From positions 148,288,068-148,352,067 of the forward strand of contig OX352772.1 of assembly GCA_947095535.1 (NCBI GenBank): a stretch of 64,000 bases of DNA, in the 5' to 3' direction. A model generated the notes under the pieces. It did no database searches. It was not told where the DNA came from and saw only the letters and a program-made list of their open reading frames with translations. A program made the translations under genes and the position numbers. This DNA comes from Poecilobothrus nobilitatus. Lineage: Eukaryota; Arthropoda; Insecta; Diptera; Dolichopodidae. This document shows, in pieces, positions 11,583 to 23,418 of the stretch (position 1 is the stretch's first letter; each line of letters starts with the position of its first letter).

Positions 11583-12742
11583 ATACCCGTATGAACTATG
11601 TTCAAGGGTATAATTAATTTACCATTACGTTTGTGACACCTTAAAGGAGTCGAGCTAGATATAGTGCAAAGGTATGGATCGGCTCAGGATCGAATTCTGA
11701 GTCGATTAAGCCATGTACGTCCGTCCGTCCGTCTGTCAGTCCGCACGATAACTAAAAAGCATTCGTCACATTTTTCGTCGAAAAATTGTTAGTTTTGCTA
11801 TTTAAATCCAACATTTTCGGTCGGCGGGTTTGAGTAGCTGCCATACAACTTTATTCTTTATATAGAAATAACTCAGTATCTCTTCTAACTAGATTTCTGA
11901 AATTTTGCAAATGATGATCAAGTTTTATGGCAACAACTTGTGTAAAATTTGGTTGGTCTACAGCAGTCGGTTCATGCTTCTTGCACCTCTTGGAACTTAA
12001 CGAAGATAGGCGTCTGAAATCTTGCAAATAATGGTCAAGTTTTATGGCAACAACTTCGGTAAAATTTGGTTGTGGTAGTGCGGCGAATTCGGGTAGCTGA
12101 CATGCAACTTCTTCGTTTAAATGAGAATAACTCAGTGTCTATTGAAGCTCGGTATCTGAAATTTTGTGAAGAGGTGTCAAGTTACATGCCAATAACTTTT
12201 GCAAACTTTGGTTGGTCTAGAGCAGCCGGTTCAGGCTTCTTGCACTTCTTGGAACTTCATGAAGCTAGGGGACTGAAATCCTGCGAATGATGATGAAGTT
12301 TTATGGCTACAACTTCTGTAAAATTTAGTTGTGCTGGTGCAACGGGTTCAGGTAGCTGCCATACAACTCCATACAATATACAACATGCCATACAACATGG
12401 CTTTTCTGCAAAATTGTTAGTTTTGCTATTTAAATCTAGCATTTTCGGCCGCGGGGTCCGAGTAGCTGCCATACAACTTCTTCCTTTAAATGGAATTAAC
12501 TCAGTTTCTATTCAATCTAAGTATCTGAAATTTTGTAAATGATGATTTATGGCAACAACTTCTGCAAAATTTGGTTGTTATGGTATGACAGGTTCGGATA
12601 GCTGCCATACAACTTCTTTTTTTAAATGAAAATAACTCAGTGTCTACTGAAGCTAGGAATTTTAAATTTAGTAAAGACGTGTCGAGTTACATGCCAACAA
12701 CTTTTGTAAAATTTGGTTCGTCTAAATTAACCGGGAGAGATA
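11583..12742 (+). mobile_element. repeat R, 3'-truncated copy in unit copy 2
   Basis: Same as the copy at 6637, with the same truncation at the junction. Confidence 0.8.
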
Positions 12743-13001
12743 TATTAACTCTAAATTCAAATTCAAATAATTTTAGATTTTCTTCTTTTTATTTTTCTAT
12801 ATTCAAAGCAATCAAAGTAAAACAAAAACAATACTAATAAATAAAAAAAGATTGAAAAATGCGTTATAGAATACAACCTTAGACATGTACGGTTTAGTCG
12901 AATAGATAACATTTTTATTATACATATTTTGATTATACATTTTATTAACATTATCTTTATTATAACATTTAACAGTGATTTACTTCCCAAGTTATTTTTT
13001 C

Positions 13002-14308
13002 TAAAGTTTTAAAAATAAGTGTTTAAAAAATTCAGATACGATTTACTTATCTATATGTTAATTGTTTATGTTATTAGATACGACGTCAGAAGCTACTTTT
13101 TCCATTATCGATCCGATCTTAATTTCATAGGCGAATTTAACATTTTTGTATCTTGCACAATATCATTTTTACTGACCTGACCTGCCATGCTGAATACGTT
13201 AAAAATTTGTATTTTTCAAAGAATCGATTATATTATGTAAAAGTTCATAGGCACAAATAGGATTATACAGGAAGGTGCTAAATTCAGTTTCATCTGAACT
13301 TATGCTATGTTTCATACATTCATGGTAATTAAAATTAATTTCTACAGGTAATAAGTCACAAGTAATACTAGACAAAAATTTATTGAAGTAGTTTGCAGCT
13401 TCAAGAAGCTCAGATACAATGTTGTCGTTAGTACTTAAAGTTAAATTCCCATTTTTCTCGACTGTCTTATTTAAAACACAGTTTACAACTCTCCATTTAC
13501 TTCTAACGTTACCGTAATACTCACTAAATTTGCTGCAGTAAATATCATGGCAAAGTAAATATCATGTCAAAGTGATTTCTGATTTAATTGTCTTACACAA
13601 ACTTGGATAATATTTAGACAATCTCTAATCCGAATTAAATTTTTTTTCTCTATTTTCTCTATGGCTAAATTTTTGGACATCCATGGTTTTAATTTCTTGA
13701 TAGGTTTGCTTTTTTTACGCTTCTATTTATATCTAAAAAATGTTGTGCTTGCAATTAAAAAAGATTTTAACTTATTAACAAAAATATTGCAAGACGTACA
13801 GAGATTATCAGAAGTGTAAACATCATTCCAGAACTCAAACCTAAGTAAAAAATTTAAACATTCAAAATCTATTTTTTTAACCATAGAAAAGCTAGATTTA
13901 GTAGCAATAGTAATTTTAGAAACATTATTAAGCAATAGAGCCGTCATACAATGGTCACTAATTTGGGAAACAAAAACTATCACAATCAATTTCACTTACA
14001 GACGCAAAACTTACAAAAATATGATCAAAACAAGTATGAAAAGTTGAACGAGTAGATTGCTTTATTACACTTGTTAAGCCATTGAGCCATTAAAAATAAG
14101 TACTTACTACATCACTACAATTATAGAATAAATCAATATTCCTATCACCTAATAAAATCAAATTATCACATACATAACATCACTAATTAAACTATCCAAT
14201 TCATCAAAAAAGACACCTCTATTCAAATTACATTCATGAAGCCTATAAATACCGTTTACTGTAAACCTATTCTCATTAACAGTAAAGTTAATTTTTATGA
14301 TACCAGCA
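13002..14308 (-). pseudogene. LINE ORF2 remnant in unit copy 3
   Basis: Same content as in copies 1 and 2. At the variable codon it agrees with copy 1 rather than its neighbour copy 2. This is one of the mosaic sites that point to exchange between units. Confidence 0.7.
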
Positions 14309-14516
14309 CTTCTATTTATATCTAAAAAATGTTGTGCTTGCAATTAAAAAAGATTTTAACTTATTAACAAAAATATTGCAAGACGTACAGGGATTATCAG
14401 AAGCGTAAGCATCATTCCAGAACTCAAACCTAAGTAAAAAATTTAAACATTCAAAATCTATTTTTTTAACCATAGAAAAGCTAGATTTAGTAGCAATAGT
14501 AATTACCGAATTAATT

Positions 14517-14555
14517 AGGGGTATTAGTTAATTAACGTAATTAACGAATACCCCT
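14517..14555. repeat. 39-nt palindrome (unit copy 3)
   Basis: Identical to the palindrome at 4625-4663, in the same position next to the displaced 196-bp repeat. Confidence 0.9.
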
Positions 14556-14931
14556 ACTCTTCCACTTGCATAAGAATTGTTGTATGTAGCTAAAAAATAA
14601 TATTTTGAAATATTATGGTCATTGGTTTAATGATTAGGTAATTAAAGATCCATATTTCTGAAACAAATATTAAATGCGGTGTCTTTGCAAAAGTATCAAG
14701 ATGTACAACTTGACAAAACAAAATTTTTCCGTAAACTCCTAATATTCTGATGTGTACAAAAAAGTCTACAAGAAAAATTATCATTTAATTTTTAATCAAA
14801 TAATACATCAAATTCTGAAAAATAAAATCCATAGGAACGTTATTGAAATCAAAATTAGCACTCATTTATTGTTGAAAATGTATTATTATTTAAAAAAAAA
14901 ATTAAGAATTATAATTTGTTTAGATGCTCAA

Positions 14932-15710
14932 ATGAATTTATTTTATTAACCATATCACCAGCTGTTTTCCTCATTAATACAGATGAATTGCTGAACCACA
15001 GCTATTGTAACTCTTTTCCTCCTTTACTTTCCTTGCAGCAGCTAGTAATGTGTATAGGTTGTTAAACTTTTGTTGATATAAATTTTCTTTTTGTTATTTT
15101 CTTCAATTACAGATGTAATTAACTTGCTTCTTTCTGATGTTTTAGCTTTCATTATTTTCTTTTTGTTATTTGAATTAGTAAAATGTACACAGAGAATTTT
15201 ATGTTTATTTTATTTTCCATTGTTAATGTTTCTTATATAGTACTTTCCAATTTGATTTTCTGTCAAGTATATATTCAAACATTTATTTGCCATGCTTTGA
15301 AAAGTGACAACAGCATGTTTCTATTTATTTTGTTTAAGCTACTTGTTTCAATTATATTTTCTTTCTCTTTCAGCTGCAACCAATTAACGTTATTCTCGAG
15401 ATTATATGCTTTTTTTTTCAAAATCTCCTTTTCTTATTGCAGATTAGAAAATCACTTTTGACTTTTAAATGACTTTTAAATTTTTGATCTCATCATAAAG
15501 CATTTCCAAAGTAACTGCTTGTTGCGTTTGTTGTTGTATGCACTGTCCATTGATATTCATATTGTGATTATTCGCTATATCAGTATTATTGAATGTGTGT
15601 GTAGAAGTAGTAGGAGTAGTGCTAAATTCACTAGTCAGCGGGTTAATAATATCACTATTGGTTGATAGAGTGATAGGAAAATTATCTAATATTGTATTAG
15701 TATCCATTTT
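14932..15710 (-). pseudogene. LINE ORF1-like remnant (unit copy 3)
   Basis: Same as the copy 1 remnant, in the same place in the unit, with the 80-residue opening frame identical. Confidence 0.45.
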
Positions 15711-16528
15711 ATGAGTACTACATGATGAAGTAGAAGTGATCGGAATGTTCCCTCTATTGGATGCTCAAAATGTAGAGGAGATAAAAGTGAGTAATGGACC
15801 TTAAAAAAATGATTATGTTAATACCGTTATTTTTAGAATAAAAAAGCTTTAAATGATATTTTTTTAAAGAGTTCGTCATTTGTAAAGAGATCATTTTTAA
15901 TTTTACGCTCCAATAAATCTCGTTCTATGACACCTAGATATGTAGTTGATAATGTTTTAGAAAGGAAATTTCGTAGGCTTTTTGAAATTGGTGGTTTAAT
16001 TTTATCTTATAGAGTTCCAATTTTATAGATATAGAACTCAATTAAATTATTTAGGTACCCAAAAATGTGTTAAGCCCCATCTCTCTCAAACGGATGAGAA
16101 TAGATTCCACTATTTTTAATACCCCAACTAATTGAGAATCTGACTCACACGATTATATCGATACTAAAGACAATACCTTGATTTCTCACTAAATTTATCG
16201 TTTCTAAATCCGTGATATTCTAGATCCCTCCCAATGCAGAATCTTGCACATGTCAATATTCTGTAAAAGGCAAATAATCCATATTTTGTAACCAACTCTA
16301 AAATCGCACCTAATTATTTTTTAGATACATATTTTATGTTACATAATAACTATCTCAACAAGGAACATTACTTTATGTGGGGGCTGCCGAAACTACGAAA
16401 GGGCTTCTAATTCGGAATCTCGCACATATAAATACCCTGATCTTAAATTCCACCCTAAGATTTCTCCTATTTGAGAATCTCGCATATAAACCTCTATAAA
16501 TATTCTGGAAAAAGTGAATACCCTGATT

Positions 16529-18119
16529 ATACCCGTATGAACTATGTTCAAGGGTATAATTAATTTACCATTACGTTTGTGACACCTTAAAGGAGTCGAG
16601 CTAGATATAGTGCAAAGGTATGGATCGGCTCAGGATCGAATTCTGAGTCGATTAAGCCATGTACGTCCGTCCGTCCGTCTGTCAGTCCGCACGATAACTA
16701 AAAAGCATTCGTCACATTTTTCGTCGAAAAATTGTTAGTTTTGCTATTTAAATCCAACATTTTCGGTCGGCGGGTTTGAGTAGCTGCCATACAACTTTAT
16801 TCTTTATATAGAAATAACTCAGTATCTCTTCTAACTAGATTTCTGAAATTTTGCAAATGATGATCAAGTTTTATGGCAACAACTTGTGTAAAATTTGGTT
16901 GGTCTACAGCAGTCGGTTCATGCTTCTTGCACCTCTTGGAACTTAACGAAGATAGGCGTCTGAAATCTTGCAAATAATGGTCAAGTTTTATGGCAACAAC
17001 TTCGGTAAAATTTGGTTGTGGTAGTGCGGCGGATTCGGGTAGCTGACATGCAACTTCTTCGTTTAAATGAGAATAACTCAGTGTCTATTGAAGCTCGGTA
17101 TCTGAAATTTTGTGAAGAGGTGTCAAGTTACATGCCAATAACTTTTGCAAACTTTGGTTGGTCTAGAGCAGCCGGTTCAGGCTTCTTGCACTTCTTGGAA
17201 CTTCATGAAGCTAGGGGACTGAAATCCTGCGAATGATGATGAAGTTTTATGGCTACAACTTCTGTAAAATTTAGTTGTGCTGGTGCAACGGGTTCAGGTA
17301 GCTGCCATACAACTCCATACAATATACAACATGCCATACAACATGGCTTTTCTGCAAAATTGTTAGTTTTGCTATTTAAATCTAGCATTTTCGGCCGCCG
17401 GGTCCGAGTAGCTGCCATACAACTTCTTTCTTTAAATGGAATTAACTCAGTTTCTATTCAATCTAAGTATCTGAAATTTTGTAAATGATGATTTATGGCA
17501 ACAACTTCTGCAAAATTTGGTTGTTATGGTATGACAGGTTCGGATAGCTGCCATACAACTTCTTTTTTTAAATGAAAATAACTCAGTGTCTACTGAAGCT
17601 AGGAATTTTAAATTTAGTAAAGACGTGTCGAGTTACATGCCAACAACTTTTGTAAAATTTGGTTCGTCTAAATTAACCGGGAGAGACTTCTTGCACCTCT
17701 TGGAATTTGATGAAGCTAGGGGTTTGAAATCTTAGAAATGATGATCCAGTTTTATGGCAACAACTTCTGTAAAATTAGATTCTGCTGGTGCAACAACTTC
17801 GGGCAGCTGCCATACAATTTCTCTTTTTAAATGAAAATAACTCAGTGTATATTGAAGCCAGCTATCTGAAATTTAGTGAAAAAGTGTCGAGTTACATGCC
17901 AAAAACTTTTGTAAAATTTGATTGATCTAAAGCAGCCGATTCAAGCTACTTGAATTTCTTGGAACTTAATAAAGCTAGGAGCAATAAATTCGGGTAGCTG
18001 TCATACAACTCCACAATTTACATAAATATATCTCTGTAGTTCGGTACTAAAACATCTGCATGTTTTTAAAAGATGATCAAGTTTTATAGAAACAGGATAT
18101 ATTACGTTCATACGGGTAT
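16529..18119 (+). mobile_element. repeat R, complete copy with 14-bp terminal inverted repeats
   Basis: Runs from ATACCCGTATGAAC to the perfect inverted terminus GTTCATACGGGTAT, 1,591 bp. The interior is a GTCCGTCC-containing leader followed by modules of roughly 250 bp, each with two related halves. There is no transposase, so it looks non-autonomous, and I see no clear target duplication. Sequence downstream of the terminus (CCCAGAGTTGACAC... to about 18158) also flanks the inverted R copy at 48337, so the true element may extend further. The class is unknown. Confidence 0.7.
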
Positions 18120-18286
18120 CCCAGAGTTGACACGGTCTACTCTACTGCACTCTTCCTCGTTTTGAATCTAATTTTAAAAGTCCTCCTAATTCAGAATATC
18201 GCATATACATATATATAATATATATGTTGTCGAAGATGTATAACTCTAATGTTTGCGAGGGCTGGTCAGTCTCTTAGAACTCTGGA

Positions 18287-18339
18287 GACTTTAATTCTCA
18301 TTAAAATTTGAAATAAAAATACAATGGGAAACCACAGCC
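18287..18339 (+). repeat. left arm of 53-bp inverted repeat flanking the LINE
   Basis: Starts GACTTTAATTCTCATTAAAA. Its reverse complement matches 22505-22557 at 47 of 53 positions. It probably represents the terminal repeats of a small element into which the LINE inserted. Confidence 0.75.
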
Positions 18340-18405
18340 AAAAAGAATGTTACGCTGTTAGTTCAGTTTCTTTTAGCTCTGTTCGTTCATTTGGTTCATT
18401 AAGAA

Positions 18406-18446
18406 CTAACATCGCAAAAGCCAAAAGGAATTAATAGCGCAAAATT
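18406..18446 (+). repeat. 41-bp direct repeat, left member
   Basis: CTAACATCGCAAAAGCC followed by AAAAGGAATTAATAGCGC. It matches 22454-22494 with about three differences. This could be a long target-site duplication of the LINE, but about 100 bp separate it from the LINE poly-T. Confidence 0.75.
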
Positions 18447-18836
18447 TAAAGCATATAAAGCTCTATAAATTTCCTGGAAAAAATGAATACCCTGATTTTG
18501 AATCCAAATTCAGAATATCGTCTAACATATATGATATATATGTTGACGAAGTTTTTTTTTTATTTATTAATTTCTCAAAAGAGCATTAATGCTCGTACAG
18601 AGTATATTGATTATTTATTTATTTAAGTGTAAAATATAATTTAAAAATTGAACAAAATGCAGTGTAAAATATATATGTACATATATTATGATTTAAGAAA
18701 ATAATATATTCAAAAGAAAAATGAAATAGAAAAGGAAATAATAATGAAACAACAAAACTTTACAAAACAAGGTTTAAGCTAAGAGAAGATATAGAAAAAA
18801 AAATTTTTTTTTTGTTTTTAAATAAAATTTAATAAT

Positions 18837-20357
18837 TTAATAACTTTCAATTATTTGATCTTTTATTTTTTTTTTTAATTTTAATGTTGACATTTGTTTA
18901 CAGCTGCTATCCAAATTGTTATATAGTTGAGAGCCTGTCTGTAGTATGGATTTAAGAGCCCATAAGTTGTACCTTAGATTGTCAGCATTGCTCTTACCAT
19001 ATTGATGAACATCACTGTTTAATAATATTTGTGTATTACTTTTTATTTGATTGTTTTTTATGTTGTGGATGTGTATTAATTGTATTAGATTTCTGTAGTC
19101 TTTTAATTTTAATATATTATTATTTTTATGTATAGTATTAGTTAAAGTACGATGATGCAAACCGTAAAAGTTTTTAATAGTTTTATTTTGTAGACACTGT
19201 AGTTTATCAATGTTTTTTGCAAAAGTATTTCCTCAGATTCCAATACCATATGTAATTGTACTATAAAATAAACTATGAAAAATGGATGTTTTGATGTCGC
19301 AGATGTTACTTGATTCACTTGTTCATTCCAAGTTAGTTCTTCATCAAATGTTGGTACCAGATATTTGTACTTTTTCACTTGTTCAATTAGATTATTATTG
19401 TACTGAATAAATAGTTTTCTTCCCTTTGATTTTATTAATAGTAACTTACTTTTGCTTAAATTAACCGTGAGCTTATGTAAATTCATCCACTTGAATATGA
19501 CGGCCATGTCTGTATTTATATTACTTTCTAAGTTAACATAATTATCTTCTGCATATATTATTGCAATATCATCGGCAAAGAGAAACGGTTGACCATGTAG
19601 GTTTATGTGTGAAAAGCTACTGATGTAACAAGAGAACAGCGCCGGTCTTATGGAGCTATCTTGAATTACACTGTATTCTAAATACTCTTCTGAACTTTTT
19701 GTATTTTCATATTGGGTGTATTGCTTTCTTTTGGAAAAATAGCTTTTGAACCAATTCAATTCGTTACCTTTAACTCTGCTTTTGTATAATTTTTTTAATA
19801 ATATTGATCTATCAATTGAATCGAAGGCCTTGGCAAGATCGAAAAATACTGTACCAACTTTATTTTTGTTTTTTATATTTTCTTGTAGTAATGTTACTAA
19901 GTCAAATAAAGCAGCATTTGTACTTGAGTTTTTAATAAATCCATATTGTTATATAATTCCTTAATAAGTTAGCCTTAGATAAATGTTCAATTAATTGTTG
20001 ATTTATGTGCATTTATAATAACTTACTAAGTATAGAGGGAACCGAGATTGGTCGAAAATTGTTTACATTATTTTTATCACCAAGCCTTTTGTAAATCGGC
20101 ACTACCTTCCTGATTTTTAATGCATCCGGTACTTCATATTGCCTTATTGATAGATTAATCAAGTTTATTATGCTCTTTAGCAACTCCGGCTCACATGTTT
20201 TTACGATTTTTGAACTTATATCATCTTTACCACTACTGTTTGTACTTTTGATATGCTGTAGTAATTTCTTTGCTTCCCTATAAGATATGTGATTCAGTAT
20301 TAGTCTACGGTTTGTTCTGACATAAGGTATATATATTGATTTATATTGCTGAGCCAT
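18837..20357 (-). pseudogene. LINE reverse transcriptase (ORF2 C-terminal half)
   Basis: 20013-20357 carries RT fingers: SSGKDDIS, VVPIYKRLGDKNN and NFRPISV. A frame break near 19960 follows. The next frame has the motif-A block FFDLAKAFDSID, starting before the first Met at 19759, then WFKSYFSKRKQ and the catalytic FADDIAII. The motif-B block, normally QGS.LGPLLF, reads QDSSIRPALFS, so its conserved glycines are lost. The thumb and C-terminal tail continue to 18837 in a second frame (18837-19160). The ADD is retained, but the frame breaks and damaged motif B indicate an inactive copy. Confidence 0.85.
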
Positions 20358-20546
20358 ATCTTTTCCTACCTTGCAATAAAAATTGTTGAAATTTTAAACT
20401 TTATCATTTTTCTCAGTTTGTGTATTTAGACCACTGAAAACTTAATTTATTTTGTCTTTGTTGGTGTTATCAGTGGCAACATTTTTTACAAAATTCCATA
20501 TTTTTCATTGATCGTTACCACATTTGGTGATTTCTCGTGTATTATA

Positions 20547-21521
20547 TTATCTTTGTTTTCTTCTTTTTACACAGTTAGTTAGTTTATTTAAATAAATTTG
20601 ATATTTTTCGTTAAAATAAGGCTGATCTATATTATTAATATATTTTTTATGCAAATAATTTTTTATTTTTATTAATTTCATACATTCCGTATCTATCCAC
20701 GGCTTACTGTATTTATTTGTTTTTTCTTTTGTTTTTATAGTTGTCGAAGAAGATATGCAATTCTGAATTTTACTAATTAACTGATTACAGTAGTACGTAA
20801 CCCCTGTGTTACTATTTTCAATGTACAAATTTTTCAGCTGTTGCTTAATTTTTTTGACATTAGTATATTTGATAACTTGTATTTGTTGAATATTGTTTAT
20901 AAAATTATTGTGATTAATTAATTCTAAGATAAGTATATTGTGATCTGATATATTTGATTTTAAGTGAGCAATATTTATTTTTTTTTTTAGATTATTCGTC
21001 AATATGTGATCTATACAAGTTTTGGAAGTAGGCCTGGTAATAGAATCATCACCAAAGAAGAAACAATTTGATTCGACTATTGCCTTGCATTGGTTAAAAT
21101 TAATGTCTAACATAAATTTTTTTATATTAAAGTTGAAATCACCTATAATTAGTGAATTATTCTTGTGCGTTCGGTTTAAATGTTCATTAAATAAATTAAA
21201 GAAGTGTTCAATTGAATTTTTATTATTTTCTGGAGGTCTATATACTGTGGTGACTTCAAGTGTTTGTTTTCCGACAAAAATTCCTAAATGTATAAAGTTA
21301 TTAAAGTTATCAGCATATATTTTTAATGTTTCAGAATTTATTGTATTGTGTACTAATACACCTACACCTCCACCTTTCCTATTTACTCTACATGAAAATA
21401 TTTTATTATAGTTTTTTAGATTTATAAGTTCAGTTTCATCTTTATTTATCCAAATTTCAGTGAATAGTATTAAATAAATAGGGTATTTTATTTTATCTAA
21501 GTAACATGCTATGTCATTCAT
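20547..21521 (-). CDS. LINE endonuclease domain (ORF2 N-terminal half)
   Basis: An open frame of 324 residues covers a nearly complete EEP endonuclease: FTEIWINKDE (metal-binding Glu), RKGGGVGVLVH, VYRPPENN, IIGDFNFNI (Asp-Asn pair), TSKTCIDHILTNN and ISDHNILILEL (catalytic SDH). All key acidic and His residues are visible. It nicks the target DNA before reverse transcription. The frame runs into the linker (SKPWIDTECM) and ends before the RT frame, so ORF2 as a whole is broken. Confidence 0.85.
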   Translation of the reverse strand: MNDIACYLDKIKYPIYLILFTEIWINKDETELINLKNYNKIFSCRVNRKGGGVGVLVHNTINSETLKIYADNFNNFIHLGIFVGKQTLEVTTVYRPPENNKNSIEHFFNLFNEHLNRTHKNNSLIIGDFNFNIKKFMLDINFNQCKAIVESNCFFFGDDSITRPTSKTCIDHILTNNLKKKINIAHLKSNISDHNILILELINHNNFINNIQQIQVIKYTNVKKIKQQLKNLYIENSNTGVTYYCNQLISKIQNCISSSTTIKTKEKTNKYSKPWIDTECMKLIKIKNYLHKKYINNIDQPYFNEKYQIYLNKLTNCVKRRKQR

Positions 21522-21653
21522 TTTTTTTTTTGACTTCCTATGTTTAAATATATAATTTTAAGAGATTATTCTGTTTCAAATTTAATATCTTATATGTTAT
21601 TTATTTTGCTGACATGGGTTATTAAGGGAGAAGTAATGAAATTTGACCGATTT

Positions 21654-22447
21654 TTAGTTGTCATTTACAAATTTATTTAATTTGTTTATACTTAGTATTC
21701 TAATTATTTTGCTATCCTTACTCTCCCTCACCAGGAGTTTTCCATCTTTGACCCATGTATACTTAAGTAATAGGACCCATGTAATATAAGTTTATTTTGT
21801 TTTTTCAAGTCTATAGTTATCTTGTTTAAATAATTATAGTATTTTGTTAGTTTTTCGTTGATAAATATCTTTTGCATATTGTTAGTGGAATCACCGAATA
21901 ATTCAGAATATTTTGGTGAACACTTTTTTTTGCTAACATTATTTTATTCTTGGTTTTTTTTCTTTAAATTTTACTATGAATTTTTTTGGCTCACCTGAAT
22001 TTTTTGATGAAGTTTTCGCAAGATATATATCTTTCACATACACAGGTTGAATATCAATTTCCAGTTTTTGAGCGATCAAGTGGACTGCTTCAAGTGGATC
22101 ATCATTTGGTGCACCTGATATCTATTTATCTATTTATCATATCTATGTTGTTTAATTTTTTCCAATTCATTTCTGTTGCTATCAATTTTATCCTTCAGCA
22201 TAATATTTTTATTTTGCAATTGCATGTTATCCTCAACCAACTTATTAATAATTTCTGACATTTCAGATATTAAATTTTCAGTATTTGATTGGCTGTTTAT
22301 CAATTAATTTTGTTTTGCAAAGATTTCCTCCAATTTTTTTGTAATTTCGCACTCATATGCACTCTTTTATTCTGCTAAATCTGCAATTGGCTGCAATGCA
22401 CTCTTCGCTGGACCAAACATACTTGATTTACGTTTACGGTAGTTCAT
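21654..22447 (-). pseudogene. LINE ORF1 protein with coiled coil and FP25-like C-terminal domain
   Basis: From the ATG at 22447 the product starts MNYRKRKSSMFGP. A Glu/Lys/Leu-rich coiled coil with LVEDNMQLQNKN follows, then a middle block with KFIVKFKEKK, and finally a YTWVKDGKLLVREES stretch followed by KIIRILS. The last part resembles the C-terminal domain shared by baculovirus FP proteins and many insect LINE ORF1 proteins. Stops and frameshifts break it. The stop at 21654 fits the end of the family. ORF1 proteins bind element RNA as a chaperone. Confidence 0.65.
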
Positions 22448-22453
22448 TATGAC

Positions 22454-22494
22454 CTAACAGCGCAAAAACCAAAAGGAATTTATAGCGCAAAATT
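22454..22494 (+). repeat. 41-bp direct repeat, right member
   Basis: Second member of the direct repeat, starting directly at the 5' end of the antisense LINE, seven bases upstream of the ORF1 start codon. Confidence 0.75.
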
Positions 22495-22504
22495 AGTTTG
22501 ATTC

Positions 22505-22557
22505 GGCTTTGCTTTCCCATAATATTTTTATTTCAAATGTTAATGAGAATTAAAGCC
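22505..22557 (-). repeat. right arm of 53-bp inverted repeat flanking the LINE
   Basis: Inverted partner of 18287-18339, lying 10 bases after the right 41-bp direct-repeat member. Confidence 0.75.
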
Positions 22558-22771
22558 CATTTATTCGCCTTGCGTCCATAATATGATGGGCCTTTTCACT
22601 TGTATATATAAACTACTAACTTGCACTTACTATGTTCAAATACAGACACACACACACAATCCTAATTAATATAACGTAAATAATTTTCTTTTCTATTAAA
22701 AAATGAAAATTGAACATAAATCAATCAAGTAGTCTTTGGTGCCCTTTTAATTTTTGTTTTTGGGGAATGCA
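22558..22771. other. AT-rich spacer with short AC microsatellite
   Basis: A run of AC dinucleotides lies at about 22649-22661. No gene or terminal repeat is seen before the TGCA target site at 22772. Confidence 0.6.
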
Positions 22772-22775
22772 TGCA

Positions 22776-23258
22776 ACTTTTGTATTTGCTTTTGCAATTA
22801 CATAAAAATAATTACAACTTATTTTAAGTAAAACCACAATTTATTTAAGTTTTAAATTTTAATCTTTATTTCGACATTAATATGTCTAAGACTTAATCGA
22901 GACTTAATTTTAATTATAAAATTTACAGGTATTTATATGTTATTAATTGCAAATTCGGCAATTTATACATTTTTATTTTGATAATTTAAAGTTAATAATT
23001 TTGGTGTAATTTGAGCAATTACATAATTTGATTATTATGGGAAAGTAATTCATTTTATTTTCGCATATTGAAATATGAAACTATTTTAATTTATTTAGCA
23101 ATAACAATCTTTCATGATAGAATTATGATTGAACATGATTGCAATATGAGATTGATTATAAATAATTTTGCAATAAGTTTTATTATTTTGCAATAACAGG
23201 AAGTGCTGACGTAGTGTCTGCTATTTTTGTATCAAGAGAGTTTGACAAATATGTAACT
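22776..23258 (-). repeat. 3' LTR of the errantivirus
   Basis: 483 bp, direct repeat of 29889-30371 with about 2 percent difference by eye. It is bounded by TGCA on its outer side and by the PPT on its inner side. Confidence 0.95.
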
Positions 23259-23271
23259 TCTCCCTCCTTTA
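23259..23271 (-). promoter_or_regulatory. polypurine tract of the errantivirus
   Basis: On the minus strand this reads TAAAGGAGGGAGA directly before the 3' LTR, as expected for the primer of plus-strand DNA synthesis. Confidence 0.85.
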
Positions 23272-23272
23272 G

Positions 23273-23418
23273 ACAAAAATTCGCCTGAGTTCTTTTATTA
23301 ATTTTTAAGTAACCGAATTTTTTAAATAATGTGATTGCTCCAATTATTCCAATTACAAAGAATATTAAATCTAGTACATAAGAAAATTCTTTATGAAATT
23401 TTAGTTCTTTAATTTTTA
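23273..23418 (-). pseudogene. envelope C-terminal fragment: transmembrane anchor and tail
   Basis: The minus-strand frame from 23418 encodes a hydrophobic span of about 20 residues (LIFFVIGIIGAITLF within it). A basic cytoplasmic tail follows and ends next to the PPT. Errantivirus Env proteins end with such an anchor beside the 3' LTR. It is separated from the rest of env by the S insertion. Confidence 0.7.

Larger units (their letters stand above)
7797..12742. repeat. 4,946-bp tandem unit, copy 2
   Basis: Second head-to-tail copy. The junction reads GAGAGA then TATATTAAC, where the end of R is fused to the AT-rich start of the unit. A single T at the join belongs to neither flank. Its scattered differences from copies 1 and 3 are mosaic: it shares some bases with copy 1 and others with copy 3. 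Confidence 0.95.
12743..17688. repeat. 4,946-bp tandem unit, copy 3
   Basis: Third copy. It ends at the GAGAGA near 17686, where the R repeat continues into CTTCTTGCACC instead of jumping back to the unit start. The right breakpoint of the duplication therefore lies inside R. Private changes include GCGGCGGATT near 17030 and GGCCGCCGG near 17393. Confidence 0.95.
18120..18548. other. mosaic flank: R-adjacent sequence, an inverted-repeat arm, a direct-repeat arm and Q-like sequence
   Basis: No gene. 18120-18158 is shared in inverted form with 48299-48336. 18287-18339 is the left arm of a 53-bp inverted repeat. 18406-18446 is the left member of a 41-bp direct repeat. 18450-18548 resembles the Q motif of the tandem unit. 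The 3' end of the antisense LINE starts at 18549. Confidence 0.6.
18549..22453 (-). mobile_element. antisense non-LTR retrotransposon with ORF1 and ORF2
   Basis: The element reads right to left. ORF1 starts at 22447, ORF2 runs from about 21521 to 18837, and the 3' UTR ends in a poly-T run on the plus strand at 18549-18559 (its poly-A tail). Total length is about 3.9 kb. Both ORFs have frameshifts. ORF1 with a coiled coil plus FP25-like C-terminal domain, joined to an EEP endonuclease and RT, is an arrangement known in CR1/Jockey-like insect LINEs. The exact clade is not determined. Confidence 0.85.

Noticed and set aside
22649..22661. AC microsatellite as a regulatory element
   Set aside because: Short simple repeat without context.
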